DNA of 64,000 nt from Cepaea nemoralis (lineage: Eukaryota; Mollusca; Gastropoda; Stylommatophora; Helicidae), in contig JACEFZ010016112.1 of assembly GCA_014155875.1 (NCBI GenBank), forward strand, positions 372,001 through 436,000, in the 5' to 3' direction. The translations under genes and the position numbers were made by a program. Below the pieces are notes generated by a model that saw only the letters and a list, made by a program, of their open reading frames with translations, made no database searches and was not told where the DNA came from. Shown here in pieces: positions 48,401 through 60,400 of the stretch; positions within the stretch are counted from its first letter, which is position 1; the number at the start of each line of letters is the position of its first letter.

Positions 48401-51400
48401 GCCACAAGTTCTTTTTATTCAGTCACCAAAGTTTTTTTGTTCGCTTCAATAGTTATTCGCAATCCGCTGGAAATGTCTACGACGCTAGATTTCAAACCGA
48501 CTTCTTGTTTTGTTGAGTGGTTATTGAATTCATGTGGTGATCACAAGTTCCAACTGTCGACAAAAGTTGAAGATGATCGTGATATCCAAACTGTTCTGTC
48601 TCGACACAGTCCGTAACGTTATTGTACTTTCTCTATACGTGGTGGCACCACAGTAATAATCCAAAGTGTTCTTTCGATTGTCGTACAAATTGAAGATGAT
48701 GGTAATTATTCCAAAATGTTCTGGATTGCCGATGAAAGACAAAGTTCAAAGGAAAAATTGGCCGCAAATGCCCAGTGCTATAACCCTGTAGGCCTACCGT
48801 CAGTTCTTTTTGGCAACTGTATGCACCCTTTGTGTGCGGTGATGACACGTTAAAATTGTTCGCTCATAACAGAATAATGATGACAGTAGTAGAACAGTTC
48901 AACAAAGACGACACATAAAGTCTGGTTTTCGTTCATAAACACGTTGTTTTTACAGATCTCCTGTGGAAAATCCCAGTAACTTTCCACTGTCCCCAACCTT
49001 GACCTTGCCGGACACCTCAAGTCAGTACCTCAGTCTTCTTTGTCACAATAATCCACACTGACTGTCTGTAAAATGACCGGACACTTTTCCGTCATACAAA
49101 AACACTTTCCATACAACTTCTCAGCCCCGACCCGGCTGCTATTTTTAACTTCGTTGAAAATACACTTTACACCATTAACCCTCCCCAACTCTGGCGGTAG
49201 GGTTCTTGTTGCCACCCGTCCTATTAACTGCGTCAATAAATCTTGACCAGTCAACTTGCAACAACACAGTGCGTTTCCTCAGCACACACATACACACTCC
49301 GCACAGGACATAACAGGCTGAAATACCACTTGTTCAATAAACTAAAGATAGGAGATACCGATGAATGTAATTGTAGAACTGGAAAAATGACAGCAAAACA
49401 TTTGCTGCAGGATTGCCCAACGTATGCAGAACAGAGAAAGATATTTTGGCCCACACCTGCTTCATTTGAGGACAAGCTCTATGGAGATATCAACAAGCTC
49501 AAGTTGACCGCAGCTTACTTTAACTATATACAGGTTGACATTTAAAGGTGCATGAAGACCCAGAGGCATGAAATGGAATATTGCTTGGATAGCAAATCCA
49601 TTATGTGGAAAGTCCAAATCGAAAGCTCGCTGTGTGGGCTTCATAAAAGGTGGAAAAGTGTCCTAGTGGCACGAAATGGAATATTGCTTGGATAGCAAAT
49701 CCATTACGTGGAAAGTCCGAATCAAAAGCCCATTGTGTGGGCTTCATAAAAGGTGGAAAAGTGTCCTAATGGCATGAAATGGAATATTGCTTGGATAGCA
49801 AATCCATTACGTGGAAAGTCCGAATCAAAAGCCCACTGTGTGGGCTTCATAAAAGGTGGAAAAGTGTCCTAGTGGAACGAAATGGAATATTGCTTGGATA
49901 GCAAATCCATTACGTGGAAAGTCCGAATCAAAAGCCCACTGTGTGGGCTTCATAAAAGGTGGAAAAGTGTCCTAGTGGCACGAAATGGAATATTGCTTGG
50001 ATAGCAAATCCATTACATGGAAAGTCCGAATCGAAAGCTCACTGTGTGGATGTCATCTGCAGACTGCATACTTCTGGTTTCCGGAAGAACAGCCTATGGT
50101 GAACGGAAGGCCCAATATACGGAAGTGAGGCTAAACAGCCATGTGCAGGACGTGACGATTCCTTGGGTGAGCCCAGTACCAGAGCGCTATGTATCGGCTC
50201 TGCAAGTATGGAAGCCTCCTTGGATGGCGGGTAATGCCCATGGTCTGCCCCTGCCTTCCCTTGAGGGCTGACCAGGATCTTTGGCTGTTCTATATGGACC
50301 AGCTGGGATGGGGGATAACACCACAACAGTGAGAGTCAAACGTCCTAAGAAACCCCCGGGAAGGTTAACCCGGTCAACAAATGCCCGCAGAAGTCGGATG
50401 TGTCGGCCTAACGGCGCAAGAACGCAGCTCTGCTGTAAACAGGCACAACGCAATCACATCCGGAAAAAAAAACTCCGGATGAACGAAGAAGAAGAAGAAG
50501 AAGAATTCAAAACACGATTATCACCAGTTTATGATTTATCAACATCAAATGTCACTCTCATAAGAATTACTCACTTGTTGCATGCCATTCTCCACTTTGG
50601 TCCAGAGGTCAAATCCAAGACGAGAATGCCATTGTCACACTCCACACATTCCGAGACACCATTTTGGGCAAAAGCGTGAGAACAAGTGGGGTGTGTGCAT
50701 TCATTGCAGCCCAGGCCCTTCCGCATGTCATTGAAAGGGGGGTTGTTGTAACAATATGGACACAAGGGATAAGTCTGCAAGACAAGATGTGACATATTCT
50801 TGACAAGATCACCACAAACAAATGATCAGATATAGGATAACTGTTCTAAGTACTGGCACATGTTAAGGTCCAAACATATACTAAGCTACTTATTTACATC
50901 AAATACAAGTGATCAAATATAGGAACAGTGTTGTAAGCACTGGGAAATGTTCAGGTCCAAACATATACTAAGCTACTTATTTACAAGATAAGCACTGGGA
51001 AATGTTCAGGTCCAAACATATACTAAGCTACTTATTTACAAGATAAGCACTGGGAAATGTTCAGGTCCAACCATATACTAAGCTATTTATTTACAAGATA
51101 AGCACTGGGAAATGTTCAGGTCCAAACATATACTAAGCTACTTATTTACAAGATAAGCACTGGGAAATGTTCAGGTCCAAACATATAATAAGCTACTTAT
51201 TTACAAGATAAGCACTGGGAAATGTTCAGGTCCAAACATATACTAAGCTACTTATTTACAAGATAAGCACTGGGAAATGTTCAGGTCCAACCATATACTA
51301 AGCTATTTATTTACAAGATAAGCACTGGGAAATGTTCAGGTCCAACCATATACTAAGCTACTTATTTACATCACATACAAGTGATAAAATATAGGAACAC

Positions 51401-54400
51401 TGTTGTAAGCACTGGGAAATGTTCAGGTCCAAACATATACTAAGCTACTTATTTACAATATAAGCACTGGGAAATGTTCAGGTCTAAACATATACTAAGC
51501 TGCTTATTTACAAGATAAGCACTGGGAAATGTTCAGGTCCAAACATATTCCATGCTGCTTATTTACAAGATAAGCACTAGGAAATGTTCAGGTCCAAATA
51601 TATACAAAGCTGCTTATTTATAAGATAAGCACTGGGAAATATTCAGGTCCAAACATATACTAAGCTGCTTATTTACAAGATAAGCACTGGGAAATGTACA
51701 GGTCCAAATATATACTAAGCTGCTTATTTACAAGATAAGTACTGGGAAATGTTCAGGTACATACATATACTAAGCTGCTTATTTACAAGATAAGCACTGA
51801 GAAATGTTCTGGTCCAAACATATTCTATGCCACTTATTTACAAGATAAGAACTGGGAAATGTTCAGGTCCAAATATATACTAAGCTGCTTATTTACAAGA
51901 TAAGCACTGGGAAATGTTCTGGTCCAAACATATACTAAGCTGCTTATTTACAAGATAAGCACTGGGAAATGTTCTGGTCCAAACATATTCCATGCTGCTT
52001 ATTTACAAGATAGGCACTGGGAAATGTTCAGGTCCATACATATACTAAGCTGCTCATTTACAAGATAATTTTTAGTTGGTGTTGGATTGTTGACAATATG
52101 ACAATCCAACACCAACTGTAATGCTGTGTTCAGAGACGGTGGAAAGAACGCAGGCAATGAATTGCCTGGGGATACGGTTTGATCGAAGCCTTGCTTATAA
52201 TGTGCACATAGACCAGGTGATAACAAAGGCCAAGCGGGGGTTGGCAGCGATGCGGGTGATGGCGGCAGCAAACTGTGAGCAGCGCCATCTATGTCTTCTG
52301 TACGAGGGGCTGGTCATGTCTGTTTTGGAGTATGCAATGGCAATCCTGACTCTCAGCCATAAGCAGATAGAAAGGATGGAAAGGATACAGAATGAAGCAA
52401 TGCGCATTATTCTTGGATGTACAAGAGATACAGCATGCAGGGCGATGCGCTACATTCTTGATTTTCCAACCATTGAAGAGAGAATACAAGTTTGCAGGGC
52501 ACGCGCCTACCTCAGAATTAACGCAAACACACAACATCCACTGCATAGTGAAATTAGGAAGGTGAAGGGCAGCAGGTTAAAAAGAGGACGGTCGTGGATG
52601 GGTCAAGCCGAAGACATTCTTCAACAGGTGTGTTCACTTGAGGACTTAGAACCTGGCGAGGAGTGGGTGCAAGTGCCAACAGACTTCTGCACATCCTTTT
52701 CAGTTTGCATCCAACTAGATAGAAAATGCAGACAAGAAAATCCGGCTGCTGTTGAGGCTGAAGTACAAGCGTTGATTTTCGAGAATTCGCTAGACGGTGA
52801 CGCGGTCATCTACACAGATGGGTCGGTCGTCCGACATGTGAGAAGCTCATGGGCCTTTACAGCTCAGGCCGGAGGGAGAATTGTGAAGGAGGACTCTGGT
52901 GCTTTCACTGAAACCACAAGTAGCCTGACCATGGAAGTCATGGCAGTAAGTAAAGCAATAACATGGCTCGAGACACAGACATTCACTAGGGCTTGTTTCC
53001 TTAGCGACTCAATGAACATGATCAAGAGGATAGAGGAGGGGTCGATCCGAAGAGAATGGTTGCTGCCTCTGAAGCGGTCTCGGCTGGCAAAGATTAGTTT
53101 CATCTTCGTGCCAGGTCATGCGGGAGTACAAGGAAATGAGCGGGCTGACAAGCTCGCAGGTGAGGCTACTGTGGAGGGTGGACGCGCCATGGACCAGGCT
53201 GACATTCTGAATGCTCTACGAGAAGTGAGACTTTTGCGAGAACCAAGTGATGACTGTGAATCTACAACAATGGCCAGACTGCGAGAGCAGCAAATTAAAA
53301 GAGGGGTGGCCAAACAAGAACACTACGCAGGAAGCCAAAGAAGATTGATAAACCAACACAGAACTGGCGTCGTTAGCCGCTACACGCGGCGGGATTTGCT
53401 GAGGAGGGGATCTGAGCACTTATGGACTGAATGGTTCGATGTGCAACGAGGATGATCTGTCGACTAACTAACTAACTAACTATTTACAAGATAAGCACTG
53501 GAAAATGTTCAGGTCCAAATATATACTAAGCTGCTTATTTACAAGATAAGCACTGGGAAATGTTCTGGTCCAAACATATACTAAGCTGCTTATTTACAAG
53601 ATAAGCACTGGGAAATGTTCTGGTCCAAACATATTCTATGCCACTTATTTACAAGATAAGCACTGTGAAATGTTCTGGTCCAAACATATTCTATGCCACT
53701 TATTTACAAGATAAGCACTGGGAAATGTTCTGGTCCAAACATTCTATGCCACTTATTTACAAGATAAGCACTGGGAAATGTTCTGGTCCAAACATTCTAT
53801 GCCACTTATTTACAAGATAAGCACTGGGAAATGTTCTGGTCCAAACATATTCTATGCCACTTATTTACAAGATAAGCACTGGGAAATGTTCTGGTCCAAA
53901 CATTCTATGCCACTTATTTACAAGATAAGCACTGGGAAATGTTCTGGTCCAAACATATTCTATGCTGCTTATTTACAAGATAAGCACTGTGAAATGTTCT
54001 GGTCCAAACATATTCTAAGCCACTTATTTACAAGATAAGCACTGGGAAATGTTCAGGTCCAAACATATACTAAGCTGCTTATTTACAAGATAAGCACTGA
54101 GAAATGTTCTGGTCCAAACATATTCTATGCCACTTATTTACAAGATAAGAACTGGGAAATGTTCAGGTCCAAATATATACTAAGCTGCTTATTTACAAGA
54201 TAAGCACTGGGAAATGTTCTGGTCCAAACATATTCTATGCCACTTATTTACAAGATAAGAACTGGGAAATGTTCAGGTCCAAATATATACTAAGCTGCTT
54301 ATTTACAAGATATGCACTGGGAAATGTTCTGGTCCAAACATATTCTATGCTGCTTATTTACAAGATAAGCACTGGGAAATGTACAGGTCCAAATATATAC

Positions 54401-57400
54401 TAAGCTGCTTATTTACAAGATATGCACTGGGAAATGTTCTGGTCCAAACATATTCTATGCTGCTTATTTACAAGATAAGCACTGGGAAATGTACAGGTCC
54501 AAATATATACTAAGCTGCTTATTTACAAGATAAGCACTGTGAAATGTTCTGGTCCAAACATATTCTAAGCTACTTATTTACAAGATAAGCACTGGGAAAT
54601 GTTCAGGTCCATACATATACTAAGCTACTTATTTACAAGATAAGCACTGGGAAATGTTCTGGTCCAAACATATACTAAGATACTTATTTACAAGGTAAGA
54701 ACTTGAAAATGTTCAGGTCCAAATATATACTAAGCTGCATATTTAGATCACATACAAGTGATCAAATATATGATCACTGTTGTAAGCACTGGGAAATGTT
54801 CTGGTCCAAACATATACTAAGCTACTTATTTACAAGATAAGGTGGCCAGCTCCTTTCCGCAGTCTTTTCCTGGTCCAACTCTAAGGTGCATGATTTATTA
54901 TACGTGTTGGGTATGTGCTACATCTGAGTGTGTGCTACATCTCAGTGTGTTGATTATGTGCCACATTTCAGTAAGTTGACTATGTACTACATCTCAGTGT
55001 GTTGGGTATTTGCTACATCTCTGTGTATTGAGTATGTACTACATCTCTGTGTGTTGGGTATTTGCTACATCTCTGTGTATTGAGTATGTGCTACATCTCA
55101 GTGTGTTGGGTATGTGCTACATCTCTGTGTATTGAGTATGTGCTACATCTCAGTGTGTTGAATATGTGCTACATCTCTGTGTGTGTTGACTATGTGCTAC
55201 ATCTCTGTTAAGTTGACTGTGTACTACATCTCTGTGTGTTGGGTATTTGCTACATCTCTGTGTGTTGAGTTATGTACTACATCTCTGTGTATTGAGTATG
55301 TACTACATCTCTGTGTATTGAGTATGTGCTACATCTCTGTGTTTTGAGTATGTGCTACATCTCTGTGTATTGAGCATGTGCTACATCTCTGTGTATTGAA
55401 TATGTGCTACATCTCTGTGTGTTGAATATGTGCTACATCTCAGTGTGTTGACTATGTGCTACATCTCTGCATGTGTTGACTATGTGCTACATCTCTGTGT
55501 GTGTTGACTATGTGCTACATCTCTGCATGTGTTGACTATGTGCTACATTTCTGTGTGTGTTGACTATGTGCTACATCTCTGCATGTGTTGACTATGTGCT
55601 ACATCTCTGTGTGTGTTGACTATGTGCTACATCTGTGTGTGTGTGTTGACTATGTGCTACATCTCTGTGTGTGTTGACTATGTGCTACATCTCTGTGTGT
55701 TGAATATGTGCTACATCTCTGCGTGTTGACTATGTGCTACATCTCTGTGTGTGTGTTGACTATGTGATACATCTCTGTGTGTGTTGACTATGTGCTACAT
55801 CTCTGTGTGTTGAATATGTGCTACATCTCAGTGTGTTGACTATGTGCTACAACTCTGTGTGTGTTGACTATGTGATACATCTCAGTTAAGTTGACTGTGT
55901 GCTACATCTCTGTGTGTGTTGACTATGTGCTACATCTCTGCGTGTGTTGACTATGTGCTACATCTCTGTGTGTGTTGACTATGTGCTACATCTCTGAGTG
56001 TGTTGACTATGTGCTACATCTCTGTGTGTGTTGACTATGTGCTACATCTCTGCATGTGTTGACAATGTGCTACATCTCTGTGTGTGTGAACTATGTGCTA
56101 CATCTGTGTGTGTGTTGACTATGTGCTACATCTCTGTGTGTGTTGACTATGTGCTACATCTCTGCGTGTGTTGACTATGTGCTACATCTCAGTTAAGTTG
56201 ACTGTGTGCTACATCTCAGTAAGTTGAGTATGTGCAACATCTCTGTACGTTGAATATGTGCTACATCTCTGTGTGTTGAATATGTGCTACAACTCAGTGG
56301 GTAAAGAAGGCATCACTTCTAAATAAATTAATTTGATAGAAGACCCTATCAGATGTCTTCTTCTTCTTCTTCAGCGTTCCGAGCCATTGAGGTTCTTTGC
56401 TGCAAATACAATCTGTCTCCATTCGTCTCTCTGGTGGACCTTCTCTTGCCAGTCGTTGATTCCAAGTGCTTGTAGGTCTGTATGTATATTATCTCTCCAC
56501 CGCCTTCTTGGTCTACCTCGGGGTCTACGGTCATTTATTTCCTGAGTGTAAGTGAGTTTTGTTTCCCTATTATCTTCCATTTTTTCTATATGCCCCAGCC
56601 ATTGTAGTCTATTAGCCTTCATGATACCAGTGATTAGCGGGGACTTAAACAAATCATAAATGTCTTTGTTACTTCTTCTTTTCCACTCTCCACTTTGTGT
56701 ATCCCTAATGGGTCCAAAGATGCGTCTTAAGATTTTGTTCTCAAAGGTTTGTAACAAGGCTTCGTCTCCTTTCGTTGTACTCCAGGTTTCAGAGCCATAC
56801 AGCACAACTGGTCTGATCAGTGTTTTGTATATTGTGATTTTGGTGTTACGAGATAGCGCCTTTGATTTTAGTAGATGTTGTAGTGCATAGTATATCTTAT
56901 TTCCAGAGTTGATTCTAGTTTGTATTTCTTCCCTTATGATGTTGGAGCAGTTGAAGATTGTACCCAGGTATTTGTATGTTTCCGTTCTTTTAATGGTCAT
57001 ATTATCTATTTGTATGTGGCCAGAGTTTTTAGCCATTCCGTCTCTTGAAATTACCATATATTCTGTCTTATCTTGGTTGATAACCAGCCCCATCTGTTGG
57101 GCTTTTTCCTTTAAGAGAGTCAATATTTCTAATGTCTTTTGTTCACTTTGCCCTATAATATCTATATCATCTGCATAACCAAGCAGCTTGGATGTTCCTC
57201 CAATATCACATTCCTCCTTTACCTTCCTTACAACTTTCTCTAGAGCCAGATTGAAGAGTAGCGGCGATAGTGCATCACCCTGTTTCAAGCCAGATGTTAT
57301 TTGGAAGGGGTCTGATTTCCTGCCTTTATATGTTACTATATTATAAGTATCTTCCATGCATAGTTTGGTCATGTTAATTAACTTCCTTGGTATTCCAAAT

Positions 57401-60400
57401 TCCTGCATAACATTCCATAGACTATTCCTATGGACACTATCATAAGCCTTTTTAAAATCCGCAAAAATGTTATGGAGATCTCTTTTATATTCCCAATGTT
57501 TCTCTGCTATTTGTCGTAAGATAAATATCTGATCTATTGTTGATCTGTTTTGTCTAAAACCCGCCTGGTAGTCACCTAATATGTCTTCTGAATATGGTTT
57601 TAGTCTATTTAGTAATACTGCGGAGAGTATCTTATAGCTTGTGGACAGTAGTGATATTCCTCTATAATTTCCACATTGGAACTTGTCTCCTTTCTTAAAG
57701 ATAGGTATCAATAATGACTCTTTCCAGTCATGGGGTAATTCTTCTGTCCTCCAGATTTTTATTATTAGTTCGTATAGCTTTAGATGTAATGCATGGCCAC
57801 CTGCCTTTATAAATTCAGCAGCAATTCCATCAGTCCCAGTTGCCTTATTGTTTTTAAGTCGTGTGATTACATATAGGATTTCTTCAAATGTAGGTTCTTC
57901 AATTTGTGGTTCGCATGTTAGAACCTCTTCCTGTGGGAAAATGTTACTTGGAGCTTCACAATTTAGTAATTCAATAAAATATTCTTTCCATGTGTTGCAC
58001 ATTTCCTCATTGGTATTTATCATATTCCCATTTTTGTCTTTTCAACCATATGTGTTTTGTTGGTGCCCTCGTTTCATTGACTTCAGTACTTTAAAAAATT
58101 TTCTGGATTCATTTTTCTGGTGATTAGTTTCCATATCTTTGATTATATTACTCATATATTACCGCTTCTGTTGTCTGACTATTTTTGTAGCCTCTTTACA
58201 TTCATTTCTATAATGCTCTTCCTTTTGGATGTTATTGATGTCATTTAACCATACATGTCTGGCATTCTTCTTCCTAGTGACTGCTTCTTCACATTTTTGA
58301 TTGAACCATCTGTTCTTTCTATGCGTGGTTAACACACCGAGACATTCTTCTGCGGTAGATTGAATAATAATATGTTAAAATGTAAAGTAGAAAGAGAGAA
58401 CTGAAACAACTTGTGTTTACATAAATCAGCACATTTTAGATACAGACAGGCACAATTCTTAAACAGTTTTATAACCAGAAATGACAAATTTCACATGAAA
58501 ACTTACTTTTCCTCTTGCTCCAGTTGTCCAGAGAAGCAGCTCAAATTCATCCAGTGGGCACTTGAGTTCTTTATACAGCTTGATGTTGCCATTTTGTGGC
58601 AATGAGAATGTTTCATCACAAGCGGAGCAATACAGACGAGAAGGCTTTGCAGGGATGAACTTCATATACCTTCGGCATTTGCCACATCTTCAGTGTCAGA
58701 GAGAAAGAACATGTTTTTGACTGCATTAGCTGGATTACACTTCTTATAACATTATGATGCTATATTTACATTAGGCAGTCAACTTTATTTTTAGACATGC
58801 AATCTCTAATTGCTACACACGAAGACAATTCTAGGTACATACTCCCACAAATAAGGTCTCTGGCAACAGTAAAATGGACATTGAAATAAGCAAATAATAC
58901 AAATGTAGTTGTCCGTGTGGTACCAAGACTCTTAAGGGAAGCAAAGGCAACTAGGAAGGCCAGGGCATGGGACCGGATCCTCAACCTGCAAAATCCAACC
59001 AGCCATGAGAAAATCTAAAGATAAAGAAACAGGAATAACTTAGCCAACCAAGAGGCAAGGAGGCTCTTCTAGAAGAGGTAATGACACAATGCAGAGAATG
59101 CTGCCAGGAGTCCAGATTGCAACTTACTTCCTTTCATTTAGAGAAATTTCCAGATCTAGCACCGATTTATGTATGAATTAGGGGACAAAAAAAAAACAAG
59201 GGTGGTGGAGGAGATGAAATTCTATGAGACTATTATAGAATAACACAATAGAAAATAGACTATCATAGAATAACACCACAGATAATAGTCTATCATAGAA
59301 TAACACCACAGAAAATAGTCTACTATGGAATACCACAGAAAATATACTATTACAGAATAACACTACAGAAAATAGACTATTATAGAATAACATTACAGAA
59401 AATAGACTATTACAGAATAACACCACAGAAAATAGTCTACTATAGAATAACACCACAGAAAATAGTCTATGATAGAATTACACCACAGAAAACATGCAAG
59501 CGGGTGCTTACCGTGAGATTGGTTTCCCACTGTTTGCTAGAGATGAGAATGTCACCTCAAACAGTTCATCCATGGCTGAAATACAGTCCACAAAGTAGCG
59601 GAACTTGCTATGAAATATGTCCAGGGTATGCTGCTTGACATCCTGAAAGTCAGCTCTCCCTAATGCAATCAGCTGTAACTGTTGTTCCACAGCAGATCTC
59701 ATTGTTGGCAGGACCAGGTCTACGTCAATCTGCAACAAGCATATGGCAGCAATCACTGAGGCGTGCAGAGACAATATAATCACATGTATAGCCAGCCCTT
59801 CACATGGTGGACAATAAATTACCCCATTTCATATCTTCACTAAGTTATCAGAAGTGTGAGAGTCAGAACATCCTAACCATATTGACAACTTCAAGACGTT
59901 TAGATATCCTGATAACATTGTTTTTGTGAGTCTTCTTCTTCTGCTGCGTTCATTCAGAATGTTGTTTAGGATGTAATTGCTTTGTGCCTGTTTACAGCAG
60001 AGCTGCGATATTTGCACCTTTCGGCTGACACATCAGACTTCTTCAGGCATTTGTTGGCTGGGTTACCTTCCCGGGGTATTGGTGAGTGACAATGCAGAGA
60101 CAATTATGCCTGTAGAAACACCAGAAATGCTGCAGAAAAGTAGACCTTAATGGCAAGCAAAATAAAACAGAATACTTGACGTGTGGAGGAGAACAAGAAC
60201 AGTTACAATAGAAATATACAAATTGATAATGTGACTTTCAAACAACTTCAAGTACTCTGATACTATTTACAATATAAGAAATTGTAGTGTTGAATATACA
60301 CAGCAAATGAGACCTATTATGCACCATAAGATATTTTCAAGTCAAAGATATTCATCAAAGACAGACACATACAATACTGATAATGCCAGCAGATCAGAAG

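Larger units (their letters stand above)
41867..50503 (+). mobile_element. Composite LINE-I insertion (copy 2) with extra DNA
   Basis: The left flank (41855-41866) and the right flank (50504-50515) carry the same 12 bp, aattcaaaacac. The 5' end starts cccctctgc, as in copy 1. Inside are a full LINE-I to its GAA tail (41867-46740), a 2.55-kb foreign block with a gag-like ORF (46741-49295), and then a second LINE-I 3' part (49296-50503). There is no duplication directly around 41867-46740 alone. The whole 8.6 kb therefore behaves as one insertion that was modified later or was chimeric on arrival. Confidence 0.8.

Noticed and set aside
48036..48407. 123-codon minus-strand frame upstream of the gag-like ORF
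   Set aside because: No motif; composition is that of AT-rich non-coding sequence.
47547..49295. Complete LTR for the gag-like element
   Set aside because: No matching second LTR, primer-binding site or TG...CA ends could be identified.
53638..54038. Open frames encoding repeated MPLIYKISTGKCSGPNI
   Set aside because: They follow the 55-bp minisatellite period and carry no codon signature; repeat artefacts.
50860..54840. Regular repeats suggesting a CRISPR array
   Set aside because: Units are contiguous with no unique spacers, and the setting is eukaryotic introns; these are minisatellites.
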